A stretch of 64,000 nucleotides of DNA, taken from positions 3,696,265 through 3,760,264 of the forward strand of contig NZ_KB913017.1 of the NCBI RefSeq assembly GCF_000383975.1, in the 5' to 3' direction. Origin of the DNA: Natronorubrum tibetense GA33. Lineage in GTDB: Archaea; Halobacteriota; Halobacteria; Halobacteriales; Natrialbaceae. The translations under genes were made by a program, and so were the position numbers. The notes beneath the pieces are model-generated. The model ran no database searches, was not told the origin of the DNA, and was given only the letters and a program-made list of their open reading frames with translations. Shown one piece after another: positions 45,305-54,308 of the stretch; the first letter of the stretch is position 1; every line of letters starts with the position of its first letter.

Positions 45305-46345
45305 ATGGCCGCCGATCACTCGCTCGGTCCGGTTCCCTTTCGCCAGCTCTGGCAGATCCCCGCGGATCTCGTGGCGGTTCTCGGAGTAACGGCCGTCGTC
45401 AATGCTGTCGTGTTCGCGCCGATCGTCCGTGAAATACCGATGCTTCGAATTCCGGCAATTCTCGTGTTCGTGCTCTTCGTTCCGGGCTACGCCGTCGTAG
45501 CAGCACTCTACCCAGAGCAGGGGGAGTCACCACCCAGCGACGAATCGAGGGAAAGTGATCGATTACGAGCGGGAATCGACGGTTCGGAACGCGTAGCGCT
45601 CTCGATCGGCCTCAGTGCGGTAATCGTTCCGATCGTCGGGTTTCTCTTTACGTTCACGTCGTGGGGGATTCAGACCGGTCCGATCGCGATCGGCATCACT
45701 GCCTTCTCGCTGATCTTGACGGGCGTCGCCGTCGTTCGACGGTGGACCATTCCCGAAGCGGAGCGGTTTCGGGTTCCGTACGAAACGTGGCTCGCGGCAG
45801 CCCGATCCAGTGTGCTCGAACCGGCCGACCGAGCGGATGCGGTCCTGTCCATCCTGCTCGTCGCATCGGTACTTCTCGCGGCCGGAAGCGTCGGGTTCGC
45901 CGCCACGAACCTGCCACAGGAAGACGATTTTTCGACCGTCACGCTCCTCGTCGAGGACGACGGTGAACTGGTTGCCGACGACTATCCGACCGAGTTCGAG
46001 CCCGGTGAGGAGCAGGAGTTTGTTCTCGCGATCGACAATCACGAACGCCAGACGGTGGATTACACCGTCGTCGTCGCCGAACAGGACGCCGAGGTCCGTG
46101 ATAATGAAACCGTAGTGCACGAAGAGCGGGAGCTCGAGCGGTTCGAGATTCAACTCGAGCACGACGAAACGGGAACGATCGAACACGATATCGACCCGAC
46201 GGGAGCGGATGACGAGGTTCGAATCGTGTGGCTGGTGTATCTGGACGACAACGTTCCGTCCGACCCATCAGTAGACGACGCGAGTTATCACGTTCATCTA
46301 TGGGGAGAATCGGGTGCGACTGAAACGACGACTGACGAGGGGTAG
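45305..46345 (+). CDS. DUF1616 family membrane protein
   Basis: This 346-residue protein matches the archaeal DUF1616 family. The N-terminal region has helices at about residues 18-42 and 48-65, with RIPAILVFVLFVPGYAVVAALYP as family hallmark. Two further helices (around ALSIGLSAVIVPIVGFLF and AIGITAFSLILTGVAVV) follow, another near residue 185, and then an extracellular domain with beta strands (TLLVEDDGELVADDYPTEF, EQEFVLAIDNHE). The family is often near surface-glycan and S-layer glycosylation genes. A T-rich TATA-like TTTTTACC lies about 28 bases before the ATG. Confidence 0.85.
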   Translation: MAADHSLGPVPFRQLWQIPADLVAVLGVTAVVNAVVFAPIVREIPMLRIPAILVFVLFVPGYAVVAALYPEQGESPPSDESRESDRLRAGIDGSERVALSIGLSAVIVPIVGFLFTFTSWGIQTGPIAIGITAFSLILTGVAVVRRWTIPEAERFRVPYETWLAAARSSVLEPADRADAVLSILLVASVLLAAGSVGFAATNLPQEDDFSTVTLLVEDDGELVADDYPTEFEPGEEQEFVLAIDNHERQTVDYTVVVAEQDAEVRDNETVVHEERELERFEIQLEHDETGTIEHDIDPTGADDEVRIVWLVYLDDNVPSDPSVDDASYHVHLWGESGATETTTDEG

Positions 46346-46439
46346 CAGAGTTTTTCCACGGACGATCGACTTTCGAACCGCCGCACCGAATCTCGCTCGA
46401 CAACGGGTTCGGTCGAACGACACCGTCGATCCAGGCCGT

Positions 46440-47645
46440 TCACTTCATCAGCCTGTTTCGAAGGACTCGACGAAGACTACGCACGGTCGGGACCGGGTCG
46501 TCGATATGTACGACATCGAATCGGGGAGTCATGAGACAGGAACTGAGGATTTTCCACGTTTTGATCGGCAACGACGGGCGATCGACCAGTACCGAACTAT
46601 CAAATAGAACGCTCGACAGGTGACAGATCTCGCCATAGAGGTAATGACTTCTGATTCCGTTCACGTATCCCGGATCGATCGCCTCAGTCCTACCGGTTGC
46701 TTGCATCCAGTAGTACGTCGGGAAATCAGCACCTGCACGAACTGCACAGGAGAGTGATTGCCAGAAACGCGGGTTGATCTCCAGGAGTTTGTACTCGCCC
46801 GTCTCGCTGTCCTTCGCGAATTCGATACACGCGATTCCGTGCCAGTCGAGATGCTCCAGGAGTCGACGACCAACAGCCTCAAGATCCGGATCGTACATCG
46901 ACTCTCGATAGACGCCACCACCGCCAGTGTAGGAGTCGCCGCGAATCTGTCGATGTTGAAACGTCACCTGCGGCTCTCCGTCGTCGTATAGTGCACCGAA
47001 CACGTACTGTGCGTCGTTTCGCACGTACTTTTGGACGATCGGTTTATGATTCATTTCGGTAATGATCGAATTTCGATTAGGTTTGGCGCCGGATTCGACG
47101 TGGACGATCCCCTTTTCGATTCCAGATTCGTTCGATTGGTACGACGGAACCTGCTCTGCCGTAAGAAGATTGTATCGCGATTTGATGATGAACTCGTCGT
47201 CCCACTGATCGAATTCATCGATACACCAGGTTTCGGGGACCGGAACCTCTGCCTCGACGGCGTTGTCGTAGAGCTTCATCCGATCGTTGACGATACTGAT
47301 TGTTTCCATCGAGGGGACAGGTACCGACGTGTGTCGTTCGAATTCGTCCTGATATTTCGCGAGCACATACGGGTCAGAGGGACGAAGCGGGAGAATAGTG
47401 CGGACGTTTTGCCGTCTGGCGATGCGTCTCAGCGCATTTTTGTAGGCGATCAGATCGTCCTCGGGAGAACAAATGCGAATCTGTTCGTCACAGAACCGTG
47501 ATCCGCCTGCCGGGACGTCCTCGTACTCGGAGGCGACGATCGTGTACACGCCGCTTTTTCCGAGTGACCGGACACATGTATAACACGCAGGGCTAAACGT
47601 TGCCGGAAGGAGAACTTTCTCTCGCTCGGATACGGTTCCTGCCAT
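46440..47645 (-). CDS. ATP-grasp superfamily carboxylate-amine ligase
   Basis: This 401-residue soluble protein has the ATP-grasp layout. There is an N-terminal alpha/beta lobe (SLGKSGVYTIVASEY and onwards), a central lobe with a nucleotide-binding Lys strand (DDEFIIKSRYNL), and a catalytic lobe with CIEFAKDSETGEYKLLEINPR whose Glu and Asn bind Mg. RQIRGDSYTGGGGVYR is the flexible Gly loop. It should activate a carboxylate as acyl phosphate and couple it to an amine, possibly adding an amino acid to a sugar or peptide. I chose the ATG at 47645 over a GTG at 47660. It flanks the glycan locus; partner unknown. Confidence 0.85.
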   Translation of the reverse strand: MAGTVSEREKVLLPATFSPACYTCVRSLGKSGVYTIVASEYEDVPAGGSRFCDEQIRICSPEDDLIAYKNALRRIARRQNVRTILPLRPSDPYVLAKYQDEFERHTSVPVPSMETISIVNDRMKLYDNAVEAEVPVPETWCIDEFDQWDDEFIIKSRYNLLTAEQVPSYQSNESGIEKGIVHVESGAKPNRNSIITEMNHKPIVQKYVRNDAQYVFGALYDDGEPQVTFQHRQIRGDSYTGGGGVYRESMYDPDLEAVGRRLLEHLDWHGIACIEFAKDSETGEYKLLEINPRFWQSLSCAVRAGADFPTYYWMQATGRTEAIDPGYVNGIRSHYLYGEICHLSSVLFDSSVLVDRPSLPIKTWKILSSCLMTPRFDVVHIDDPVPTVRSLRRVLRNRLMK

Positions 47646-47879
47646 GTACACCGTTATCACAACGAGGCCGGATATATACAGTCGTGATTGTTAGATTAGT
47701 AACTTGAACTTTAAGTTTTAACTCAAAACTCTACGGAGACCAGAGTCATTAAGCGTTGGGGTACTGTCTAGTTTAGCACCTCCGCTGGCGTCCGTCCGTT
47801 GAGTGACTGGTGCGGTCGCTGTGTGTTGTAGTAGTGTGCGAACTGATCAAGCCACTCTCTGACGCTGGCCCGACTGGCC

Positions 47880-48577
47880 GGTGGTGTTCAGATAAGGTTG
47901 AAGGAGTGAGGCGTGGCGTTTTCAAAGTGATTCATGCCCGAAAACGCACGCCTCAGTTCTAGTATCGGCCAAATTGACTTGGATTTTGTGGAGCGAGAGG
48001 CAACACCGCGACTGTTGATGAAGCTCAGTATTCAGCTTCATCTCGCTGGCCTCTCGCTTTCAAATACTGTTCGCATTCTCGAGATATTCGGTGTTAATCG
48101 AGCTCGGTCCACCGTCCATAATTGGGTTCACAAAGCTGACCTACAGCCAGATTCTGGTCGGGATCCGGATCAGGTTGCGGTTGACGAAACCGTGATCCGA
48201 CTCAACGACGAGCAGTACTGGCTGTATGCTGCGGTGGATCCCGAGTCAAACGAATTGCTCCATACACAGCTTGAACCGACCAGAACCAAAGTGATAGCAA
48301 GTTCATTCATTGCGGAACTGCGCGAGAAACACGACGTCGATGACGCCGTGTTTCTCGTCGACGGCGACAAAGCACTGAACTACGCCTGCCAACGACATGA
48401 TCTCGATTTCAGATACGAACGCCACGGAAATCGGAACAGCGTCGAACGTGTCTTTCGAGAAATAAAACGACGAACTTCTTCGTTTTCAAACTGCTTTAGT
48501 CATGCACACGCGGAAACAGCTGGTGAGTGGCTTAGATCGTTCGCCTTTGCATGGAATCAGCTTATCTGAACACGATG
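47880..48577 (+). mobile_element. Intact IS6-family insertion sequence
   Basis: The element is 698 bases long. Its ends contain matching inverted repeats: GTGTTCAGATAAG at 47884 and its complement CTTATCTGAACAC at 48561-48573, with a few imperfect bases outside. It contains one complete transposase gene and is bounded by an 8-base target duplication, so it looks recently inserted and possibly still mobile. Confidence 0.85.
47934..48569 (+). CDS. IS6-family transposase
   Basis: This 211-residue DDE transposase is of full haloarchaeal IS6 length. A helix-turn-helix region lies around residues 40-68 (SNTVRILEIFGVNRARSTVH). The catalytic triad is visible as Asp in QVAVDETVIRL, Asp in VFLVDGDKAL, and Glu in VERVFREIKRR, with the last two about 34 residues apart. 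It is read rightward, against the dead outer transposase. Its codon use is less GC-rich than chromosomal genes, as common for such elements. Confidence 0.93.
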   Translation: MPENARLSSSIGQIDLDFVEREATPRLLMKLSIQLHLAGLSLSNTVRILEIFGVNRARSTVHNWVHKADLQPDSGRDPDQVAVDETVIRLNDEQYWLYAAVDPESNELLHTQLEPTRTKVIASSFIAELREKHDVDDAVFLVDGDKALNYACQRHDLDFRYERHGNRNSVERVFREIKRRTSSFSNCFSHAHAETAGEWLRSFAFAWNQLI

Positions 48578-49256
48578 GACTGGCCACCCACGAACTATGA
48601 AAGCGGTCGACCCGTATCTTCAGCGTATGAAATCACTTTTCGGTCAGGTTTCGGTCAACATAATTAAGCTGACCGCTCAATCCTAATCGGGAGAGTGCAG
48701 TCAGGTGGCCGTAGCCAACAACGAGAAGCTCAGTATCGGAGAGATCGCGTTTCTCGGTTAACCGATGCAGAAACGCGGCAGCTGGATCGGTGCCTTGTCG
48801 TGCGAAGACTGCGACATCGAGAATCAACCGTGAGTCGAGATCGATTGCAGCATACCTCAAGGCCAGTCGCCGTTTATCTTGACAGCAGTCTCATCAATCG
48901 CGACTCGCGACGATTTCGCCGTCCTCAGAACGCGAAGCGTTCTGATGGGCTGCACGAGAACTTCGTTATCGTGGTCGGCGGCGGGTCTGGCACGCTGTCA
49001 GCCAGCCGATGTACCCACTGGCAGATCGCTTGATAAGAGCGGTCTACGCCGAGCAAGCGAAGAATTGCTTGTGTCTATCGAAGCGAATATCTGGTCGCAT
49101 GGAGGCGGACGGCGAACACCCTGATGGGCGTCGCCATCCGCTCCCAACATTCATCAAATTCCGCCGCATAGCACTCGCTGAGCAGGTCTGCGAGCGGCAT
49201 GATCAAACCAACTCTACGACCTGCTGCTTCTCAAACCGCGCTAACTAGACGGTGCC

Positions 49257-49672
49257 ACTCGCCCAAATATCTCGCTCGAACAAACTGTTTCGTTCTCTAT
49301 ACTGCCCACGTGTGAGTGGAACCTGATAATTCGATAGCGCCGATTACGTGTCGAGATGCGTAGCGAAGAAAGCGTTAATTTCGGGTCCACCGTACGCTTT
49401 ATGACGGTTATTCGATAGTTGAACGTCACCTCGCCCCGACGACTCAGCTCTGTTGGCGGTTTGCCTCACCTTCTGAAATAGCGGTGTTAGTCGGTTAGGG
49501 CTAATTACCTGATGTTCTTTCCATCCACCCGCGGATTGGTCACGAAATGGCAACAGCGGAAGTAATTTAGCCGCCGATACGCCGAGTAAACAGGCGTGGG
49601 CGAAGTTTGGATGCGATTGTGCCCTCCTATCGATCCTAGCGAGCTAAGTACCAAATTCACAGAGACACACCT
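49257..49672. other. Non-coding interval between the IS elements and a Tat-exported protein gene
   Basis: I find no supported gene or structured RNA in these 416 bases. Short frames on the minus strand have no recognisable pattern. The final ~40 bases (with GAGCTAAGTACCAAATTC) probably hold the promoter for the gene at 49673. Confidence 0.4.
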
Positions 49673-50344
49673 ATGCGCCGCCGAATGCTGCTAACGGGTG
49701 GTGGAATCGTTCTCGGGACGACACTCGGAACCGTCCCAGCGACCGCCATGGGACAAGACGATAGCGACGACGATGAGGAGTCGGATTCGATCGAGTTCAC
49801 CGGCGACGGAGTAACCGTAACGGAGGAGTTCGAAATCGACGGTGGGCCGACGTTGATCGACGGCGTTCACGAGGGTGAGTCGACGTTCGAGGTTCGGGCC
49901 GTTCCGAGCGAGAACGGGCAGGACTACTCGCTGCTCAGTCATATCGGACCGTTCGATGGATCAACCGGTACCTTCGTCGAAGAGGGAACGTACGTGCTCT
50001 ACGTCGACGCCGACGGACCGTGGGAACTGACCGTTCAACAACCGCACGTGTCCGAAGACGACGCGGAGAATCCGCCGTTTTCGATTACGAGTTCCGGAAC
50101 GGACTGGATCGGTCCGATTCTATTCGACGGTGACACGGTTGTCAAAGCCATGTACGAGGCTGAATCGTACTTCCGCGTCGATGTCGTTCCACAGGAAACG
50201 GAGAACGATGACTTCGTTTGGAACGGGAGGGAACTCGTGTTCGATGCGATCGGCCCGTTCGGCGGCGTAACCGCTGTTCACACCGAAGGCGTCGGCTACG
50301 TTACCGTGAGCGCCGTCGACGAGTGGACGCTCGAAATCGAGTGA
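49673..50344 (+). CDS. Exported acidic protein with internal duplication, unknown function
   Basis: This 223-residue protein begins MRRRMLLTGGGIVLGTTLG, a Tat-like signal, with cleavage likely after ATAMG. An acidic linker (DDSDDDEESDS) follows. Two halves of ~75 residues resemble each other: GGPTLIDGVHEGESTFEVRA with HIGPFDGSTGTFVEEGTYVL, and DGDTVVKAMYEAESYFRVDV with AIGPFGGVTAVHTEGVGYVT. Both end in a WELTV or WTLEI strand. This suggests two small beta-sandwich domains outside the cell. Similar strand patterns occur in haloarchaeal surface proteins. No function can be given. Confidence 0.7.
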   Translation: MRRRMLLTGGGIVLGTTLGTVPATAMGQDDSDDDEESDSIEFTGDGVTVTEEFEIDGGPTLIDGVHEGESTFEVRAVPSENGQDYSLLSHIGPFDGSTGTFVEEGTYVLYVDADGPWELTVQQPHVSEDDAENPPFSITSSGTDWIGPILFDGDTVVKAMYEAESYFRVDVVPQETENDDFVWNGRELVFDAIGPFGGVTAVHTEGVGYVTVSAVDEWTLEIE

Positions 50345-50459
50345 GAGGTCCGCAGGATCCGGTTTCGGTCACTCTATCACTGAGACGGTGACTGATCGTG
50401 CTAGCGATAGCGATGTTGCAGACGGGCCGGCCCGAATCTACACGGGGATCACGGACTGC

Positions 50460-50674
50460 TCGTTCGAGTCGGCGGTCGGCGTTTGGGAGGCGGGGGGGCG
50501 ATCCACCGCTGGATCGCAAACCGGGAGTTCGAGACCGTGGAGGTCGATATTGGGGGTGAGACGCACGAGGTGACGGTGAAGGTCGCCAGCGACGTGGACG
50601 GCGAGGTGTACGATGTGAGCGCTGAGTACGACGAGGCTGCCGCGGTTGCATCAAAAATGGGTTTCCCCGTATGA
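50460..50674 (+). pseudogene. Displaced fragment of a larC 3' region
   Basis: The run HRWIANREFETVEVDI, then EVTVKVASDVDGEVYDVSAE and YDEAA, matches the C-terminal part of the LarC protein encoded at 24753-26183 (from RDAGATHRWIANREFE to its VARE segment). DNA identity is high, including long exact stretches. Upstream of HRW the match continues in another frame (GVWEAGG) across a run of seven G residues that has gained two bases. There is no start, no N-terminal 430 residues, and no remainder of the end. It is a translocated or residual scrap of a larC gene. Confidence 0.8.
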
Positions 50675-50946
50675 ACAATAATTCGCCAAGCAGAAACGGC
50701 AGCAAGAAGAAAACGGTCCTCAAAGGATTGCAACGATTAGACAAAACAAGCGGACTGTTGAATCGGCGAATGGACTCCTACGATGAACTTGTATTTCTGT
50801 GCATTAGCTGAAGCAAATTGTCAATACGATATCGCACCAGCGATTATTCCGTGGATGCAGATTTCAAGAAAAGCTCTGCTCTAGTCGGCTATACTGGTCG
50901 GCAAAAAACAATATTATTCATACCGATTTTAACGGCAGTTCGTCAC

Positions 50947-51408
50947 TCAGAGACCGACAAGGAAGCTGGGACTACTATTGTTGTCGTCGAAGTCGTCACC
51001 GAAGGCAGCACTGATTGCTGCCTGAACGTTGTCTCCGGTCTCAGCCTGCTGGTTCGTCACCGCCGTGTTAGACTGGGTGACATCCTGGGCCTGGTTTACG
51101 GTGGCATCAGCGCTGGAACTGGAGAAGGCTTCTGCAGCTCCACCGTGGTTCTTGGGATCGTGGTCATGGCCCATTGCAGTCGCGCTTGACTGCGAAGTGG
51201 CTTCTGCAGTGCCTACCTGTGCGTTATTGTTCTCTTGGGTCGTTTCGGCAATGTTTATCGCATCGCCAGAGGTCTGGTCACCGAAATTAACATCGCCGTC
51301 TCCGGGCATGTTGGTATGTGAATCTGCCGCTGCTGTTCCTGCGAACCCCATGAACATGAGGCTGCCAAGCATCGCTACCGTCAGTGTGATTGCGAGTGCG
51401 CGTTTCAT
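50947..51408 (-). CDS. Secreted Ala/Asn/Gln/Ser-rich protein
   Basis: This 153-residue protein begins MKRALAITLTVAMLGSLMF, a Sec-type signal, with cleavage predicted after AGTAAA. The mature part is low in hydrophobic and aromatic residues and rich in Ala, Asn, Gln, Ser, Thr and Asp. It has loosely repeated patterns such as TTQENNNAQVGTAEATSQSS and QAQDVTQSNTAVTNQQAETG, which recall curli-type Q/N ladders, though I cannot place a strict repeat. It ends SPSFLVGL. I chose the ATG at 51408 because upstream residues do not fit a signal. It lies alone, and could be a surface filament or matrix protein (speculative). Confidence 0.65.
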   Translation of the reverse strand: MKRALAITLTVAMLGSLMFMGFAGTAAADSHTNMPGDGDVNFGDQTSGDAINIAETTQENNNAQVGTAEATSQSSATAMGHDHDPKNHGGAAEAFSSSSADATVNQAQDVTQSNTAVTNQQAETGDNVQAAISAAFGDDFDDNNSSPSFLVGL

Positions 51409-51945
51409 TGTTGTTGTATCAGGCCACACATCACATACACCTGGAGTTTGCAACCCATGCGGAGCGGCGAATCGTTGAAGATTCGCCAGCCCCCTGCCGT
51501 CAGTGCTGTGATGCGGGACCCAGTCTCGGCTTATTACTGAGTCCCACTTATACCCGGAGAACAGTTTCGGAGAAACGAGCCGATTAAAGGCCTGAAACGG
51601 CCGTCATAGCCACACTTGATGAATATTCATAGATTGTGTATGTGCAGTTATTGTCTCCCTATTGTCACCGTGGTACGTTCGTGATTCCCCTACCGATAGT
51701 GTATTGGGTACCAGTTCCAAAATTCCGGATACTAACTGTATAGACGGCTACTGAGACGATCAAAAGCCGAGCTAAAATAAGGTGGTAATTGATTGTTAGG
51801 TAGAAATGATGACAAGATGGGTGGATGCTGTATGAAGTGTTACGGTACTCGTGACTATAATCCGCTGGTTATACTCATGGAGAGAGCAACTCTACTAGTC
51901 TACTCACGAATAGGACGAACACTCTTGTGTAACACTTTGTTGATC
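51409..51945. other. Non-coding interval between secreted protein gene and dead transposase
   Basis: About 540 bases without a supported gene. The first part is the promoter region of the secreted protein gene on the minus strand. The rest is AT-richer and looks like intergenic debris next to the IS1595 remnant; a plus-strand frame beginning near 51793 runs into that remnant and is not believable. Confidence 0.4.
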
Positions 51946-52440
51946 TCACAGCGTGGCTTTGATAGCGTGTTTGAGCGCTTCTCTTCCGGTCTCCGCAGTA
52001 ATTCCCGTCGAAGCAGGAAGGCTCGGAGATACTGTGTGAGCTTATCTTTTGAGATGCCTCGATGAGGCGAGAGCCACGGTTGCAGAAGCGACCCATGGCT
52101 CTCGCAGGTGTTGACGTGAACGTTTTGTCCGCATATTCGCCATTGCCGTGGACAACGTATTCGCGGTCGAATGCGTCGTCCTCGTTTAATTGATCGTAAG
52201 CACGAAATCTGTCAATGTAGACGATCAGTGGCCCCTTCTTGCGGTTTGCGAGAAGGAGCCGAACCGTCGATTCATCGGCTGATTTCGCTGGGATCACGTA
52301 TCGGTCGCCAGTGCCACGATCGACGAGCGTGAACACCGTCGGTTTGTCCCGATCATATGATTCTCGTCCCCAAACCGATATTTTTGCAGAAACCGCGACT
52401 GACGACTGAGAGGAGTGGGGCGACCAGTTTACGGCGTACT
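51946..52440 (-). pseudogene. IS1595-family (ISH4-like) transposase remnant
   Basis: On the minus strand the sequence reads SYDRDKPTVFTLVDRGTGDR, YVIPAKSADESTVRLLLANR, GPLIVYIDRFRAYDQLNEDD and REYVVHGNGEYAD. After a frameshift come VNTCESHGSLLQPWLSPHRG, ISKDKLTQYLRAFLLRREL and, after another shift, GREALKHAIKATL with a stop at 51946. These are hallmarks of haloarchaeal IS1595 transposases. The N-terminal third is missing, so it is not functional. Confidence 0.75.
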
Positions 52441-52618
52441 TGAGCTGAGACAGCGAAGACTCGAGGTGAGAATTGTTTACGATGGAAATTACACTAGTCT
52501 CTCCTCGATTCTCGAGGGGCACTCGAACAGGTGGGAAACTCAATAATCAGCATATGTGCTCGTGACAATCTGCCTTCTATGAAAAAAGCGTTTGCGATTC
52601 GATCACGTGGGACTCAGT

Positions 52619-53131
52619 ATGAATCGACGCGACATCATCGGTCTCGGTGCAGGTGTCTGTGTCAGTGTCACCGCCGGCTGTCTCGGGAGTAGTGGCGATT
52701 CCTCGGACGGTCAGTCCGACGACGAGTCACTGTGGACCGACGAGAGCGACGACGGTCAGCGTGACGAGGAGAGTACGTCGGACGGGGAGTCGGAAACCGA
52801 ACCGGTCGAGCGGATCACCATCGGCGACGAGTCGGAAACGGACGCGGCGTACTCCCTCTACATCCGGAACGCAACGGACGACGAGCGGTCGGTCGAGGTT
52901 CGGATCGACCACGACGAGGAGACCGTCCTCGATCGGACCGAAGACGTTCCGGCCGAGGCGTATCTCGAGATCGTCCTGGTTGATCCGGGAACCTACGAGA
53001 CGACCGTGGAGTCCGAGTCCAGTCGGAGCACGACGTCGATCACGCCGCCGAGCGCAGACTGCGAAGAATCGCGGACGGTCATGACGCTCGGGGAAGGCGG
53101 CATCGGCGTCGATACGTCGATACAATGTTGA
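52619..53131 (+). CDS. Tat-type lipoprotein of unknown function
   Basis: This 170-residue protein starts MNRRDIIGLGAGVCVSVTAG, with the lipobox Cys at residue 21 (TAGC). An acidic Ser/Asp/Glu linker of about 60 residues follows. A strand-rich domain then contains YSLYIRNATDDERSVEVRID, AYLEIVLVDPGTYETTVES and a C-terminal pair of cysteines (SADCEESRTV and IQC). It resembles many small haloarchaeal surface lipoproteins with an immunoglobulin-like fold. Function unknown. Confidence 0.75.
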   Translation: MNRRDIIGLGAGVCVSVTAGCLGSSGDSSDGQSDDESLWTDESDDGQRDEESTSDGESETEPVERITIGDESETDAAYSLYIRNATDDERSVEVRIDHDEETVLDRTEDVPAEAYLEIVLVDPGTYETTVESESSRSTTSITPPSADCEESRTVMTLGEGGIGVDTSIQC

Positions 53132-53480
53132 GCGGCGGCGTTCGGCATCGTCTCGCTCGAGCGGGAGGGCCGCGAGGTGTCGGCAGACGGGACCTTTTCC
53201 GGTCGCGTAGGCATCCGCTAATTATGTGGTCGGGATGTGTGGCCCGTGGCATGCACTTACGCCGACTCGCACCGGGATCCGGCACTCGGTTGCGACGACT
53301 GAGCGACGACGCGACGAGCAGGGAGGCTGCGAACGGCGGGATTGTCGTTTTGGGACGTGACAACGGGAACGCAAGTGGACGGTCACTTGCGGCCGGAACA
53401 CTCGAGTATCGCCAGCGAAACGAACTGTCGACGGCGCGGTTGTCTCCGTTTCGCCGCGCCGGCCGTCTCTCGAGTGAGCC
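53132..53480. other. Interval upstream of the DUF4330 module
   Basis: No supported gene. The stretch keeps high GC content and is open in one frame, but the predicted protein is Arg/Ser/Gly-rich without any family feature. A short AT-rich element (CTAATTATG near 53219) may be part of a promoter, although it lies well upstream of the next start. Confidence 0.35.
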
Positions 53481-54308
53481 ATGCCGCTGATCGACGACGA
53501 CGGGAACCTCTTCGGGGCCGTCAACGTCATCGACGCGATCATCGTCGTCGTGTTGCTCGCTGTGGTGGTCGCGGGGATCGCGGTCGTCGCGGCCCTGGGC
53601 GGCAGCGAATCGGAGACGCGGTACGCAACGATCGAACTCGAGAACCAGCCCGACTACGTCGTCGAGCGAATCGACGAGGGCGACGTCGCGACGTTCGAGG
53701 GGTCCGGTGACTCGATCACCGTGACGGACGTCCAGATCACGCCGTCGGCGGCGAACGAGGGGAATAGCAGCCAGCCCGACGTGACGATCCGTACAGAGGT
53801 CGACGGCGAGCGTATCGAGGACGAGGACCGGGAGGAGGATCAGTTCCAGGTCGCCGGTAATCCGGTCATGCTCGGGAACGAGATCCAGCTCGATATGGGC
53901 GCGTACGCCACGAGCGGGACGGTGACCGATCTCGGACACGATGGGGAGACGCTCTCGGACGCCGAGGGGGCCACCACGACGCGAGCGGCGGTCGAACTCG
54001 AGAACGTCCGGCCGTCCGTTGCGGACGGGCTGGGGGAAGGGATGTCCGAGACGATGCGCGGCGAGACGGTCGCGACCGTCGAGGACGTGGAAAGCGAGCC
54101 GGCGTCAATCGTCTTACAGAGCGAGGACGGCAACATCTACGAGCGCGAGCATCCGCAGAATCGGGACGTGACGATAGTCGTCGAGTTGCAGACGACGGAA
54201 ACCGAGACCGGCATCGAGTTCCGGGGTGAGCGACTCGGCGTCGGCTCGTCCATCGTGCTCAACTTCGACGGGATGACCGTTCAGGGCGAGGTGTCCGCTG
54301 TTGAGTGA
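53481..54308 (+). CDS. DUF4330 family membrane-anchored protein
   Basis: This 275-residue protein has the DUF4330 hallmark at its start: MPLIDDDGNLFGAVNVIDA followed by a single membrane helix (about residues 20-42, IIVVVLLAVVVAGIAVVAAL). The rest is a strand-rich, acidic extracytoplasmic domain, with ATIELENQPDYVVERIDEGD, GNPVMLGNEIQLDMGAYA and ERLGVGSSIVLNFDGMTVQG. The layout suggests repeated barrel-like modules. Its 3' end overlaps the next gene by eight bases, so the two are translated together and likely act together. Function unknown. Confidence 0.85.
   Translation: MPLIDDDGNLFGAVNVIDAIIVVVLLAVVVAGIAVVAALGGSESETRYATIELENQPDYVVERIDEGDVATFEGSGDSITVTDVQITPSAANEGNSSQPDVTIRTEVDGERIEDEDREEDQFQVAGNPVMLGNEIQLDMGAYATSGTVTDLGHDGETLSDAEGATTTRAAVELENVRPSVADGLGEGMSETMRGETVATVEDVESEPASIVLQSEDGNIYEREHPQNRDVTIVVELQTTETETGIEFRGERLGVGSSIVLNFDGMTVQGEVSAVE

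Larger units (their letters stand above)
47872..48585 (+). repeat. 8-bp target site duplication GACTGGCC flanking the inner IS6 element
   Basis: GACTGGCC occurs at 47872-47879 and at 48578-48585, directly abutting the element 47880-48577. Eight-base duplications are the rule for IS6-family transposition. Joining the flanks over one copy restores the reading frame sense of the outer transposase (VASR-ASVREW), which confirms the insertion point. Confidence 0.8.
47768..49200 (-). pseudogene. IS6-family transposase, broken by stops, frameshifts and an insertion
   Basis: Reading leftward from an ATG at 49200, the protein starts MPLADLLSECYAAEFDECWE and continues ATPIRVFAVRLHATRYSLR, then a stop. 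Further on are RLLGVDRSYQAI, RVAIDETAVKINGDW, RQGTDPAAAFLHRLTEKRDL, NYVDRNLTEK, a second stop, and RVDRFHSSWVASR. The sequence then jumps across the inner element to ASVREWLDQFAHYYN and PHQSLNGRTPAEVLN ending at 47768. Several in-frame stops and frameshifts make it non-functional. Confidence 0.8.
47760..49256 (-). mobile_element. Decayed IS6-family element interrupted by a second IS6 element
   Basis: The outer ends carry related inverted repeats: GGTACTGTCTAGTT reading rightward from 47760, and GGCACCGTCTAGTT reading leftward from 49256. Between them lies a dead transposase on the minus strand. Removing the inner element (47880-48577 and one 8-base target copy) leaves about 790 bases, a typical haloarchaeal IS6 length. 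No clear target duplication surrounds it, which fits an old insertion or a one-sided rearrangement. Confidence 0.75.

Noticed and set aside
51793-52065. Plus-strand frame of 90 codons
   Set aside because: It runs antisense into the IS1595 transposase remnant, whose minus-strand motifs explain the sequence.
53125-53490. Plus-strand frame between the lipoprotein and DUF4330 genes
   Set aside because: No conserved start, domain or signal; overlaps the ends of both neighbours and looks like chance.
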